A stretch of DNA of 64,000 bases from Moraxella sp. FZFQ2102. GTDB lineage: Bacteria; Pseudomonadota; Gammaproteobacteria; Pseudomonadales; Moraxellaceae. Made by a program: the position numbers and the translations under genes. This document shows, in pieces, positions 25,681 to 36,132 of this stretch. How positions within the stretch are numbered: the first letter of the stretch is position 1; every line of letters starts with the position of its first letter. Location: the NCBI RefSeq assembly GCF_024137865.1, contig NZ_CP099960.1, positions 1,364,001-1,428,000 of the forward strand. Reading direction: 5' to 3'. The notes below the pieces were generated by a model. The model was not told where the DNA came from. It made no database searches and saw only the letters and a program-made list of their open reading frames with translations.

Positions 25681-26096
25681 TGAGAGTTAAAAAAGACAAA
25701 GTCCAAAAACCTGTCGCCCCTGTGCAGCGCGCCTTGCGTATAACATGGATGGCGTGGCTAATAACAGCTGCCATCATCTATCCTGCAGCTGTGATGGCTG
25801 CGACAGGTGCAAGCCTATGGGCAGGAATTGGTGTGCAGATATTGGGCTTGATCCCTGCGCTATTATGTACTGTGAGCATCCATCGTGGCAATTCACCTTA
25901 TGCGCTGATGTGGGTGAGTATGGTGGCACTGTTGTATCTGGGCGTGGCAGGCGTGATGAGCTTGTTTAAGATCTATGAAGGTGCGCCGATGGTAGTGTGG
26001 GCTGTGCAGGTGCTTGAGATGATTTTGTTGCTGATGATTAATTGTCAATTATTCGTCCTACTCAAGCGATTGCCTGCCATGCATAAATCGTTGTGA
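25680..26096 (+). CDS. DUF2069 family membrane protein
   Basis: A 138-residue protein from the ATG at 25680 (an in-frame GTG lies one codon earlier). Four hydrophobic segments span about 22-125, preceded by a Lys-rich cytoplasmic N terminus. DUF2069 proteins commonly follow wrbA in gammaproteobacteria; this context plus topology and length support the call. Function unknown. Confidence 0.75.
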   Translation: MRVKKDKVQKPVAPVQRALRITWMAWLITAAIIYPAAVMAATGASLWAGIGVQILGLIPALLCTVSIHRGNSPYALMWVSMVALLYLGVAGVMSLFKIYEGAPMVVWAVQVLEMILLLMINCQLFVLLKRLPAMHKSL

Positions 26097-26117
26097 TAAA
26101 TCAAAACGCATAAGACA

Positions 26118-26153
26118 AAAAGCCTTGATGACCCAAATTCATCAAGGCTTTGT
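26118..26153. terminator. Bidirectional terminator between DUF2069 and DUF3108 genes
   Basis: AAAGCCTTGATG pairs with CATCAAGGCTTT around a short loop, with A and T runs on the two sides. Confidence 0.85.
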
Positions 26154-26190
26154 TTATGGCTATCGGTTTATAGCCGACTAAGATTACTGA

Positions 26191-26874
26191 TTAGTTAATC
26201 TTAGTCAGTTCCATCGAATAGACCTTGCCATCATCGGTTTGGCTGACTTTGACAGGCAAATAATCTAGGCTTGGTGCTAGCCAAAAACTGGTGATGCGAT
26301 CCTTGTCATCATGTACGCGGTCGATGCGCAGCACTTCATAAGTACCTGCAGGGACGGTGATTTTGCTTGTGCCTGCTTTTTTGAACTTGGTATTTTCGAT
26401 ATTGGTGCGCTTGACCAGTGGGTATGAGCCACTGAATTTACCTGCCATCAGCTCTTGGCGGATTTTCACTTCTAGGCTTAGATCATCATAAGCTTGGCGC
26501 GGCATACTGATGTTGGTGGTTTTGCCTTTATAGGTGCTGGCGACCGATTTTTTTGCACCATTGAACGCGATGCTATGCGTATTACCGATGCCCAAAAATT
26601 TGGTCGATGAGCTTGATTTGCTTGGTACGACGCTACTTGCACTCATCGTAAAATCCGAGCTTTGGTTGATGCTTGCACCCAGTGCCGAGCCTTTGACGCT
26701 GTAGCGATAGCCATTGCCTTGCTTGGCAAGCGTGCGCGTGGCAGTGCCTGTGATGCCTTCGGCTTGGACTTTATAGGTCGCCGAAAAGTTCGGAACGACA
26801 GCTGCTTGCGCGCTAACGGTCGTGACAGCCAGTGATGCAGCAGTGATTAGGGGTAGGGCATAAGTCATTTTCAT
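26191..26874 (-). CDS. DUF3108 domain periplasmic protein
   Basis: A 227-residue protein with a signal peptide (cleavage after AQAA, about residue 25). The mature part begins PNFSATYKVQAEGITGTATRTL and contains the DUF3108 pattern YKGKTTNISMP, ITVPAGTYEVLRIDRVHDDKDRITSFWLAPSLDYLPVKV. The domain is a beta-rich fold of unknown function in proteobacterial envelopes. It lies alone, convergent with DUF2069 and divergent from groES. Confidence 0.85.
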   Translation of the reverse strand: MKMTYALPLITAASLAVTTVSAQAAVVPNFSATYKVQAEGITGTATRTLAKQGNGYRYSVKGSALGASINQSSDFTMSASSVVPSKSSSSTKFLGIGNTHSIAFNGAKKSVASTYKGKTTNISMPRQAYDDLSLEVKIRQELMAGKFSGSYPLVKRTNIENTKFKKAGTSKITVPAGTYEVLRIDRVHDDKDRITSFWLAPSLDYLPVKVSQTDDGKVYSMELTKIN

Positions 26875-27046
26875 AATTTTTCTCGTAATTAGCCAAAAGG
26901 GATGATCTTATAATGGACAAATTTTGTTACAAATTCAAGGAGAATTTTTTGGCGTTTTGTCGTTTTTGTGTCAAGTTATCGCCCAAATCAAGAAACATTG
27001 TAAATTGGTTAATTGGCAGCGCATGGCAGATTTTGGAGAAATTTTT

Positions 27047-27081
27047 GGCAAATTTTTACAAAACTTGCTTGAAAATTTGCC
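27047..27081. repeat. Perfect 10-bp inverted repeat upstream of groES
   Basis: GGCAAATTTT at 27047-27056 and AAAATTTGCC at 27072-27081, 15 bases apart. The right arm overlaps the proposed heat-shock -35. It is not a CIRCE element. Confidence 0.7.
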
Positions 27082-27100
27082 ATAACAGCACCACCTAAAT
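27068..27100 (+). promoter_or_regulatory. Candidate sigma-32 heat-shock promoter of groESL
   Basis: CTTGAAA at 27068-27074 matches the RpoH -35. CCACCTAAAT at 27091-27100 is a weak match to the -10 (CCCCATnT class), about 17 bases on. No CIRCE palindrome was found. Confidence 0.5.
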
Positions 27101-27150
27101 ACTCAATATTCTTTCCACTTTTATCCTTAAAACATTGCAATGGAGTTATT

Positions 27151-27438
27151 ATGAAAATTCGTCCACTACATGACCGTATCGTCGTTCGTCGCACCGAAGA
27201 AGAGCAAAAAACCGCAGGTGGCATCTTGCTACCGGGTTCAGCCCAAGAAAAGCCACAACAAGGCGAAGTGATCGCTGTGGGCAATGGTCAAATCACTGAT
27301 GCAGGCGTGCGTGCGCTTGATGTCAAAGTTGGCGATACCGTACTATTTAGCCAGTATGCAGGTCAGACAGTGAAAGTCGATGGCGAAGAGCTGCTGATTA
27401 TGAAAGAAGGCGATATATTGGGCGTGCTTGAAGCCTAA
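27151..27438 (+). CDS. groES: Co-chaperonin GroES
   Basis: A 95-residue lid of the GroEL chamber. [25 protein letters not shown] and the mobile loop, then the C-terminal [31 protein letters not shown], are canonical. GGAG lies nine bases before the ATG. groEL follows after 89 bases and is presumably co-transcribed from the candidate heat-shock promoter upstream. Confidence 0.98.
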   Translation: MKIRPLHDRIVVRRTEEEQKTAGGILLPGSAQEKPQQGEVIAVGNGQITDAGVRALDVKVGDTVLFSQYAGQTVKVDGEELLIMKEGDILGVLEA

Positions 27439-27446
27439 TTGCTTGA

Positions 27447-29168
<1,722 letters not shown>

Positions 29169-29200
29169 TTTTACTTGTCTATTATGGGCTATTGCGTCAT

Positions 29201-29241
29201 CAATCTCACTCAATGTACTTATTGTACATTGAGTGAGATTG
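29201..29241. repeat. Perfect 18-bp inverted repeat downstream of groEL
   Basis: CAATCTCACTCAATGTAC at 29201-29218 pairs exactly with 29224-29241 around a five-base loop. No T-run follows, so it is not a standard terminator. Confidence 0.9.
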
Positions 29242-29312
29242 ATTTAGCGCTAGTCGCATACTAGATGGCGTAAAATTCGCCGATAAAAATTCACGCATTG
29301 CGTTGATTTTTC

Positions 29313-29347
29313 AAAATCCCTGACTTTGTAAGTTGGGGATTTTTTTG
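29313..29347 (+). terminator. groESL terminator
   Basis: AAATCCC, ACTT / AAGT, GGGATTT stem followed by seven T. Confidence 0.8.
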
Positions 29348-29361
29348 TGTTAATTTTGGAT

Positions 29362-29399
29362 AAAAAAATAAGCCCATCATCGACGGGCTTATTTTTTTA
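29362..29399 (-). terminator. Terminator of the YdcH-like gene (minus strand)
   Basis: AAAAATAAGCCC pairs with GGGCTTATTTTT across nine bases, with T-runs on both strands. Confidence 0.88.
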
Positions 29400-29411
29400 C
29401 TTAATATCAAA

Positions 29412-29633
29412 TTAAGCTTTGGTTTCTAGATAAGCTTTTAGCTCGTCTTTTAGATGCAGCTTTTGACGCTTCATTTCTTCAATTTCATTAGCACGGCTAA
29501 CAGACGCAACTGGATCTTTTTCAAGATTTTCGATTTCGGTGTCAAGATCATTGTGCTCATTGAACAGTTTTAGAAAATGCGCATCGCCTTCTGCTTTAAG
29601 CTGAGTCATAAGCTCGCGATATTCTGGTAGCAT
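29412..29633 (-). CDS. YdcH/DUF465 family small protein
   Basis: A 73-residue coiled-coil protein from the ATG at 29633, which has AGGAG seven bases upstream; the longer in-frame extension has no such site. MLPEYRELMTQLKAEGDAHFLKLFNEHNDLD and the following heptad-rich helix (EIEEMKRQKLHLKDELKAYL) match YdcH/DUF465, small helical proteins of unknown role in proteobacteria. Confidence 0.88.
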   Translation of the reverse strand: MLPEYRELMTQLKAEGDAHFLKLFNEHNDLDTEIENLEKDPVASVSRANEIEEMKRQKLHLKDELKAYLETKA

Positions 29634-29916
29634 GGTACTCTCCTGATGATTAAAAAAATTGACCAATTGTCTAGAACTTATCTTATCAAGAATGCGCCAT
29701 ATTATCAAGCACATTCACCAAATAGTCTGCCAAATTTCACAACTGCCAGTCCGTGCAGCAGTTTTTATTTGTATAAATCTGTATGCCATCGATTCGATGT
29801 TTAATCCGAATGATGGTAATGTTTGAAATTCCTAAATACTCAGCGCTGAGATTTTCGGTTATAATGAGCGCATCAAATGATTAATTTTTACACATCCTAC
29901 AGTCACAAAGGGGATT

Positions 29917-31476
29917 ATGATGTTAGACCAAAATCTATTAAACGCTGTCAAAACTTATAGCGAAAACATGACTCGCCCAATCCAAATGATCATCGGTGCA
30001 GGTGAGCACGAAAAGCGTGCCGAATTGGTGGATTTTTTGACCAAAATCGCTGGCACTAGCGACAAGATTGGCTTTGATGCGACCGTAGTCGATACCGATC
30101 TTAGCCCAATGAGCTTTAAGATCACCACTGAAAACAAAGACACAGGCATCGTCTTTAGCGGTATCCCAGGCGGTCATGAGTTCACTTCATTGATTCTGGC
30201 GATCCTACAAGCAGGTGGTCATACCTTGAAACTGGACGAAGGCATCCAAAGCCTAGTCAAGCGTATCCAAGCACCGCTAAAATTCCAAACTTTTGTATCG
30301 CTATCATGCCACAACTGCCCTGATGTCGTGCAGGCGTTGAACCAATTTGCCATCCTAAATGACGGCATCGAAAACGAAATGATCGACGGTGGTGTATTCC
30401 CTGAATTGGTCGCCGAAAAAGGCATCCAAGGCGTACCAGCGGTGTTCTTGAACGGTAAGCCATTTGCCAATGGTAAAGTGGATACTGCCAAGCTTATCGA
30501 AAAACTACAAGAGCAATACCCTGATTTGCTATCAGCATCGGATGAGCCACAGCTTGAGACCCAAGATGTGACCGTCATCGGCGGTGGCCCTGCAGGTAGT
30601 GCGGCGGCGATTTATACCGCTCGTAAGGGTCTGCGTGTGGCACTGGTGGCTGACCGTATCGGTGGTCAGGTCAAAGATACCCAAGATATCGAGAACCTGA
30701 TTTCAATTCCGCTAACCAATGGTAATCAGCTTGCTGCCAATCTAGCGACACACATCAAAGAGTACAACATCACTGTCAAAGAGCACGTGAGTGTCAGCAG
30801 CATCGAAGAAGTCAAAGGTGGCTATCAAGTTACACTAAACACCGGTGCAAGCTGGACAACTCGCACCATCATCCTAGCCACAGGTGCCAAATGGCGTAAG
30901 CTTGGTGTCAAAGGCGAAGATGAGAACATCGGTAATGGCGTGGCGTACTGCCCACACTGTGACGGCCCATTCTTCAAGGGTAAAGATGTCGCTGTCGTCG
31001 GCGGTGGTAACTCAGGCGTCGAAGCGGCTTTGGACTTGGCAGGTATCGTCAAGCACGTGACTGTACTTGAGTTTGGTGACACCTTGCGTGCTGACCAAGT
31101 GCTGGTGGATAAGGCGATGGCAAAAGACAACATCACCATCATCAAATCAGCTGCTACCCAAGAAATCACCACTGACGGTAGCAAAGTCAATGCACTAATT
31201 TATCAAGACCGTACCACAGGCGAGAACCAAACGCTACCACTATCAGCGGTATTCGTCCAAATCGGTCTGGTGCCAAACTCTGAAGTCGCCAAAGGCTTGG
31301 TAAAAACCACCCCACAAGGTGAGATCGAAATCGACGCCAAATGCCGTACCGACAAGCCAGGCATCTTTGCTTGTGGCGATGTAACCACAGTGCCATATAA
31401 GCAAATCAACATCGCAATGGGCGAAGGCTCAAAAGCGGGTCTATCAGCCTTTGAATATCTGATGATGAACAGCTGA
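29917..31476 (+). CDS. ahpF: Alkyl hydroperoxide reductase subunit F
   Basis: NADH-dependent flavoprotein disulphide reductase that reduces the peroxiredoxin AhpC. The N-terminal ~200 residues are the double thioredoxin-fold domain with the CHNC redox motif ([11 protein letters not shown]). The C-terminal thioredoxin reductase-like part has the FAD motif [16 protein letters not shown], the second redox pair in [11 protein letters not shown], the NADH motif [12 protein letters not shown] and [16 protein letters not shown] codons at 29917 and 29920 are both possible after AAAGGGG. ahpC is not adjacent in this window. A TATAAT at 29860-29865 may be the -10. Confidence 0.97.
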   Translation: MMLDQNLLNAVKTYSENMTRPIQMIIGAGEHEKRAELVDFLTKIAGTSDKIGFDATVVDTDLSPMSFKITTENKDTGIVFSGIPGGHEFTSLILAILQAGGHTLKLDEGIQSLVKRIQAPLKFQTFVSLSCHNCPDVVQALNQFAILNDGIENEMIDGGVFPELVAEKGIQGVPAVFLNGKPFANGKVDTAKLIEKLQEQYPDLLSASDEPQLETQDVTVIGGGPAGSAAAIYTARKGLRVALVADRIGGQVKDTQDIENLISIPLTNGNQLAANLATHIKEYNITVKEHVSVSSIEEVKGGYQVTLNTGASWTTRTIILATGAKWRKLGVKGEDENIGNGVAYCPHCDGPFFKGKDVAVVGGGNSGVEAALDLAGIVKHVTVLEFGDTLRADQVLVDKAMAKDNITIIKSAATQEITTDGSKVNALIYQDRTTGENQTLPLSAVFVQIGLVPNSEVAKGLVKTTPQGEIEIDAKCRTDKPGIFACGDVTTVPYKQINIAMGEGSKAGLSAFEYLMMNS

Positions 31477-31494
31477 TTGATTGCTGAATATGAC

Positions 31495-31546
31495 AAAATC
31501 ACGCCTATGATGGGCGTGATTTTTTGTTTGTGTTGGCGGGTTGTGC
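31495..31546. repeat. Left direct repeat flanking the small secreted-protein cassette, including the ahpF terminator
   Basis: A 52-base block: hairpin ATCACGCC / GGCGTGAT with T-run, then GTTTGTGTTGG.GGGTTGTGC. It recurs at 32484-32540. The hairpin terminates ahpF. Confidence 0.85.
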
Positions 31547-31600
31547 GTGTATCGGTACAGTGGTATGGTTTGATGATGTGTTGTGCGCACCTCTGTTCTG

Positions 31601-31624
31601 TTGGGTTTATCAGGCTTAACCCAA
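31601..31624. repeat. Short palindrome downstream of ahpF
   Basis: TTGGGTT at 31601-31607 pairs with AACCCAA at 31618-31624. The rest of the 31547-31825 stretch shows no gene; the last ~100 bases presumably hold the promoter of the next gene. Confidence 0.5.
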
Positions 31625-31825
31625 CTTTCAGAGTGTAGTAGGGTTATAGCACTGGGTTTACCACGGTAGCGATACTGCAAAACAAATGCTAGCTAATTTA
31701 TGCTGCTTGTAAATCGCCAATGAGATTAATTAGTAATGCACAACTATCTTTGTAAATAACTTGCCTTAACCGGCAGGCTTTGCTACAATGAACTTAGGTT
31801 AGGCAGAACTTATAGGAACAACATC

Positions 31826-32440
31826 ATGCGCTTAACAACTTTTGGAATAACGGCAGTTTTGGCTTTATCTTCTTCATTGGCTTTAGCTAATTACAATCCG
31901 GTTTATGACCCAAATGATGAAGCCATGCCTTCTGTTGAAGATGATTTTATGGAACAACCATATAAAAAGGTTGGTAAGTATAAGGTTAGCCATTGTTTTG
32001 CAGCACAAGGTGGTTATGTGGACACTGGTGCCTATGTTCCTGATGATGAATTTGACAATTTTTGTAATTTAGAGGTTGTTGGCAAAGCTTTTGAAAAAGC
32101 TTCTAAACAAAAGGCGAATTTCAATAAAAACTATGTTCTTTATCAATATGAAGATAAATTACCAAATGAATCCACAATGTTCACTTGGTTTGCTTTGAAT
32201 AAAAAAACCAATGAAGTGGTTGTTCTAGGTGCTGATGCTAGCCCTAGAGATTATACCATACCTGGTTCAGACAAGTTGAGACCAAAAACAAGCTTTAATG
32301 CAAAAAGCAATCAGTTTTGTATCACTCCACAAAAAAATCTAGGATTATATAACACTGGCGATGATTTTGAATATGAAGGAAAAACTTGTTTCTATCTGAA
32401 AAAGGGTAAATATGGTCCCTTTTGGTCAGAACTAAAATAG
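31826..32440 (+). CDS. Secreted protein of unknown function
   Basis: I do not recognise this family. The 204-residue product has a clear signal peptide (hydrophobic 7-20, cleavage after LALA, about residue 21). The mature part is polar, rich in Asp, Asn, Lys and Tyr, with four Cys (in SHCFA, NFCNL, QFCIT, KTCFY) that could form two disulphides, suggesting a periplasmic or surface protein. The gene is visibly more AT-rich in third positions (many AAA, TTT, GAT) than its neighbours. It is bracketed by ~52-base direct repeats, which suggests an acquired or duplicated cassette. Confidence 0.75.
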   Translation: MRLTTFGITAVLALSSSLALANYNPVYDPNDEAMPSVEDDFMEQPYKKVGKYKVSHCFAAQGGYVDTGAYVPDDEFDNFCNLEVVGKAFEKASKQKANFNKNYVLYQYEDKLPNESTMFTWFALNKKTNEVVVLGADASPRDYTIPGSDKLRPKTSFNAKSNQFCITPQKNLGLYNTGDDFEYEGKTCFYLKKGKYGPFWSELK

Positions 32441-32454
32441 TTCGCACTTTTGGA

Positions 32455-32482
32455 ATACAACCTGCTTTGATGCAGGTTGTAT
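32455..32482 (+). terminator. Hairpin after the secreted-protein gene
   Basis: ATACAACCTGC pairs perfectly with GCAGGTTGTAT around TTTGAT. Little T-run of its own; the duplicated terminator follows directly. Confidence 0.7.
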
Positions 32483-32483
32483 T

Positions 32484-32540
32484 AAAATCACGCCTATGAT
32501 GGGCGTGATTTTTTTGTTTGTGTTGGTGGGTGGGTTGTGC
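32484..32540. repeat. Right direct repeat, including a duplicated terminator
   Basis: Second copy of the 31495-31546 block, with one extra T in the run and GGTGGGTGGGTTGTGC in place of GGCGGGTTGTGC. Confidence 0.85.
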
Positions 32541-32583
32541 TAGAGTGGCAATCTTGATACTTATCAAAATCAATAGGGTGATT

Positions 32584-33050
32584 ATGCAGTATTTTTATTG
32601 GCTGATGGCATTTGCTATCGGTGTGGGTGTGGCAACTCAGGCAGCGATCAATGCACGTTTGGCGTTTGGGTTAGGCAGTCAGCCATTGGCGGCAGCGTTC
32701 TTTTCATTTGCCATCGGTACGCTGTGTCTAGCGGTGGTGATGCTATTTTCGAGTAATTTTGGGGCGATCGGTGGTGCGATCGGTGCTCAGCCGTGGTGGC
32801 GATGGATTGGCGGTGCGATCGGGGCGGTATTTGTTTTTGTACGGCGTTTTTGGCACCCAAGATTGGACTGGTTAATATGGCGTTTTTGATTATCCTAGGT
32901 CAGCTGATTGCAGGCATGGTGATTGATGGCTTTGGGCTGATTCAGATGCCAGTGCGGACATTGGCATGGCATAAATATCTGGGATTGGCCGTGATGATGG
33001 CGGGGCTTGTGCTGTTTATGTTTGGTGATAAGCTCAAGACAACCATCTAA
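32584..33050 (+). pseudogene. YdcZ/DUF606-type DMT family membrane protein, frameshifted
   Basis: Two overlapping frames together give one DUF606 protein. The first (from ATG 32584, TAGGGTG upstream) covers MQYFYWLMAFAIGVGVATQAAINARLA to IGGAIGAVFVFV. The second continues TAFLAPKIGLVNMAFLIILGQLIAGMVIDGFGLI to the stop at 33050. Adding one base at about 32841 (GTAACGG for GTACGG) restores GAVFVFVTAFLAPKIGL and a protein of about 155 residues, the family size. As sequenced, the first frame ends at 32889 after replacing the last helices with an unrelated tail. Either a recent pseudogene or a one-base sequencing error. Confidence 0.8.
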
Positions 33051-33093
33051 TCATCGGCACATTACTCACTACAAGCCATCAAGCATTATTACT

Positions 33094-34032
33094 TTAGTCG
33101 CTTTTCTTATCTTGACCGCCAGTATCATCCTCCAAAAATGCCCTTGGCACATCGATGGATAAGTCTGTGCCAAGCAGCCAATTGCACAGGGCATTGGTCG
33201 CTGGGTTGTTCTGACTCATACGCAATTTTTTGGCCATATAAAGCTTCTTGGCACTGGTCAGCACCAAATGCCCAAAGGCATGACAGCCAAGCACTTGTTT
33301 GCGTGGAATATCCAAAGCTTGATGTACAGTCGTCGATTCACAAGCAAAATAACAAGCTGTCTTTATTGGTGCAAAGCGAATACCTTGGGCCAATAATTGA
33401 TTGCGAATCATCACGCACAGATACATATCTTCATTGTGCGATATGGATTCAAAGTCAAGTGACAAGGGCTGCGCACTAAAAAACTTAGGAATGTTCACTT
33501 GCCATTTGATGCCCAATTTTCTAGGCATACCCAGTAGTTTTTTGCTACGCAATGAAAAACCGCCATTTTGTACATCGATAAAATTGTCTGGCATATCATT
33601 CAAATATTTTTTGCACTCATCACCTTGATAATTGTTGACTATGCCATTTTCTAGAACTTCATACACACCATACACAGGTGCCCCGATATAGTCATAATCA
33701 AAAAACTCATCACGCCAGTTGTTGCCGTCCACCACAAAGCCATCGTTTTGGACGATCAATGCAAAGTCCGTCTCCACCAGCTGATCTAGTGCGTACAAAA
33801 TAAACAGATTGTATTCAAGATAGCTAAACGGCTTGCACGCCAAATGCATGATGTACTCAGGCAAATGCTCAGGCTGGGTGGGTGAGACTAGGATGCAGCT
33901 TAGGTTGTCTTTGGGTAGTTTCTTTTGGAGCTCGGTATAGCTGCGTTCGATGGCATAGGCAGAGCCTTGTGCGTAGTCTTGATGACCTGTGATGCTGATG
34001 ATGGTAATGCTTGGGGTGGACTTTGAACTCAT
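33094..34032 (-). CDS. DUF5672 domain protein (glycosyltransferase-like)
   Basis: From the ATG at 34032 the product has 312 residues and no signal or membrane segment. The central FALIVQNDGFVVDGNNWRDEFFDYDYIGAPVYG and later VQNGGFSLRSKKLL, with SHNEDMYLC, match the DUF5672 pattern, related to GT-A glycosyltransferases (the ND and NED acidic residues being candidate metal ligands). Likely role: sugar transfer to a surface glycan; the acceptor is unknown. It is not next to other glycan genes here. The frame extends 18 codons upstream, but without an obvious ribosome-binding site. Confidence 0.72.
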   Translation of the reverse strand: MSSKSTPSITIISITGHQDYAQGSAYAIERSYTELQKKLPKDNLSCILVSPTQPEHLPEYIMHLACKPFSYLEYNLFILYALDQLVETDFALIVQNDGFVVDGNNWRDEFFDYDYIGAPVYGVYEVLENGIVNNYQGDECKKYLNDMPDNFIDVQNGGFSLRSKKLLGMPRKLGIKWQVNIPKFFSAQPLSLDFESISHNEDMYLCVMIRNQLLAQGIRFAPIKTACYFACESTTVHQALDIPRKQVLGCHAFGHLVLTSAKKLYMAKKLRMSQNNPATNALCNWLLGTDLSIDVPRAFLEDDTGGQDKKSD

Positions 34033-34108
34033 GATATATCGCTTGGCAAAAATTAGTAAATCAAACCAGTATAACAAATCATACAAATATATCTATGAAT
34101 AAATTGTT

Positions 34109-34147
34109 AAAAAAGCACGCCAATGATGACCATCAGCGTGCTTTTGA
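34109..34147 (-). terminator. Terminator of the ETF-QO gene
   Basis: AAAAAGCACGC pairs with GCGTGCTTTT, with inner GATG/ATC pairing; the A-run on the plus strand gives the T-run on the minus strand. Confidence 0.85.
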
Positions 34148-34162
34148 TTATGTTTGATAAGC

Positions 34163-35824
34163 TTACATATTTGGATAGTTTGGACCACCGCCACCTTCAG
34201 GTGTCACCCAAGTGATGTTCTGTGATGGATCTTTGATGTCACAAGTTTTGCAGTGGACGCAGTTTTGGCTGTTGATGACAAACTGTGGCTCTTCACCGTC
34301 TTTTTGGACGACTTCATAGACGCCAGCAGGGCAATAACGCTGTGCAGGCTCAGCATATAGCGGCAGGTTCACCGTCGTTGGCACGCTGGCATCAGTCAAG
34401 CGTAGATGGCATGGCTGATCTTCGGCGTGGTTGGTATTTGAGATAAAAACGCTAGATAGCTTATCAAAAGTCAGCTTGCCATCTGGCTTTGGATAATCAG
34501 GCTTGTAGGCATGATCTGCTTTATCAAGTGTGCTAAAGTCAGGCGTATTATCATGGATGGTCAGTGGCATCTTGCCACCAAGCAAGTTTTGTTCGACGAA
34601 AGTGAACGCACCGCCCATCCAAGTGCCCATACGATGCAGTGATGGTGCGAAGTTGCGAGCTTGATGGGCATCTTCAAACAGCCATGAATTTTCAAAGGCG
34701 GTTTGGTACTCAACCACTTCATCACCGCTACGGCCAGCCTTGATGGCATTAAAGATGCTCTCAGCGGCAAGCATCCCTGATTTCATCGCTGTATGCGTAC
34801 CTTTGATTTTGGCAGCATTTAGAAAACCTGCATCATCACCGACCAACACGCCACCAGCAAAGGTAAGCTTTGGTAGGCTATTGAGACCGCCTTTGGTCAA
34901 GGCTCGAGCACCATAAGATAGACGCTTGCCACCTTCTAGGATTGGACGGATTAGTGGGTGTAGTTTTAGGCGTTGTAGTTCATCAAACGGCGAAACGTGC
35001 GGATTATGATAAGATAAATCCACAACCAAGCCAAAACTCACTTGATTATTCTCAGCAAAATACAAGAACCAACCACCAGTTGATCCAGTCTCAGACAGCG
35101 GCCAACCTGAACCATGCATGATGACGCCTTCTTCGTGCTTGTCGGCATCGATTTCCCACAGCTCTTTTAGGCCGATACCATAGTGCTGCGGATCTTTGTC
35201 TTGATCCAGATGGAAGCGACTGATTAGGCGTTTACCCAAGTGACCACGACAGCCTTCGGCAAAGATGGTGTATTTGGCAAGTAGCTCATAACCTGGCTCA
35301 AAGCTACCTTTGGGTTCGCCTTTGGCATTGACACCCATATCGCCAGTTTGTACGCCACGCACTGAACCATCTTCGTGATATAGGATTTCGCTGGCTGCAA
35401 AGCCTGGAAACATCATCACTTCAAGCGCTTCTGCCTGCTCAGCCAGCCAACGCACGATATTACCCAGTGAGACGATGTAGTTACCTTCGTTATGCATGCT
35501 GGTTGGTACGATTGAGCTTGGTAATTTGACGCCCTTGGTGGCGCTTGAGAGCATATAGACACGGTCTTCTTTGGCGGCGACCGTCAGTGGTGCACCACGC
35601 TCTTTCCAGTCTGGGAATAGCTCATCCAATGCTCGTGGCTCAATCACAGCACCCGAAAGTGTATGCGCCCCAAATTCTGAGCCTTTTTCGATAACGCAGA
35701 CAGTGAGCTCATCCATGCCGTTTGCAATAGCAAGTTGGCGTAAGCGAATGGCGGCAGACAGACCTGCTGGGCCGCCACCGACGATGACGACATCAAACTC
35801 CATAGATTCTCGTTCGATTTGCAT
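34163..35824 (-). CDS. Electron transfer flavoprotein-ubiquinone oxidoreductase (ETF-QO)
   Basis: A 553-residue inner-membrane-associated flavoprotein that passes electrons from ETF (fatty acid and amino acid dehydrogenases) to ubiquinone. FAD motif FDVVIVGGGPAGLSAAIRLRQL; GAHTLSGAVIEPRALDELFPDW, the KGGLNSLPKLTFAGGVLVGDDAGFLNAAKIKGTHTAMKSG segment and the C-terminal ferredoxin part (RYCPAGVYE, INSQNCVHCKTCDIKDPSQNI) with the 4Fe-4S cysteines are all canonical. GGAAA precedes the start. ETF subunit genes are not adjacent. Confidence 0.96.
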   Translation of the reverse strand: MQIERESMEFDVVIVGGGPAGLSAAIRLRQLAIANGMDELTVCVIEKGSEFGAHTLSGAVIEPRALDELFPDWKERGAPLTVAAKEDRVYMLSSATKGVKLPSSIVPTSMHNEGNYIVSLGNIVRWLAEQAEALEVMMFPGFAASEILYHEDGSVRGVQTGDMGVNAKGEPKGSFEPGYELLAKYTIFAEGCRGHLGKRLISRFHLDQDKDPQHYGIGLKELWEIDADKHEEGVIMHGSGWPLSETGSTGGWFLYFAENNQVSFGLVVDLSYHNPHVSPFDELQRLKLHPLIRPILEGGKRLSYGARALTKGGLNSLPKLTFAGGVLVGDDAGFLNAAKIKGTHTAMKSGMLAAESIFNAIKAGRSGDEVVEYQTAFENSWLFEDAHQARNFAPSLHRMGTWMGGAFTFVEQNLLGGKMPLTIHDNTPDFSTLDKADHAYKPDYPKPDGKLTFDKLSSVFISNTNHAEDQPCHLRLTDASVPTTVNLPLYAEPAQRYCPAGVYEVVQKDGEEPQFVINSQNCVHCKTCDIKDPSQNITWVTPEGGGGPNYPNM

Positions 35825-36132
35825 ACATTTTCCTTATCAAAGTAAATTTCAAAACATGGCGGATAAGCCATCATCCTAATGACTTACTGGCTAATGGTGG
35901 TTCTATTTTAACAAGCTTATCTAATTAGGCAAGTTAATATTGTGCAATGTACAGGATATATTACCAAATTTTATCAAAAAATGATATTAATCTTACCATA
36001 AGTTTTTATAAATCCATCAAAGACTTGTGGCAAATGACTTGCAATCTTGACCAAAACATCGCATCATAGATCCATCACTCTAAAGTCAAAAACCTAATAA
36101 GCTCCCCACTCTCCATCAACAAGGATGCGCTG
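35825..36132. other. Divergent intergenic region
   Basis: A 308-base AT-rich gap between the divergent ETF-QO and DUF1285 genes. It should hold both promoters. I saw no conserved repeat, RNA gene or clear operator in it. Confidence 0.5.

Noticed and set aside
27047..27081. CIRCE/HrcA operator upstream of groES
   Set aside because: The arms (GGCAAATTTT/AAAATTTGCC, 15-base spacing) do not match TTAGCACTC-N9-GAGTGCTAA.
26913..27098. 61-codon open frame (+) upstream of groES
   Set aside because: It overlaps the candidate groESL promoter and inverted repeat, and has no family pattern.
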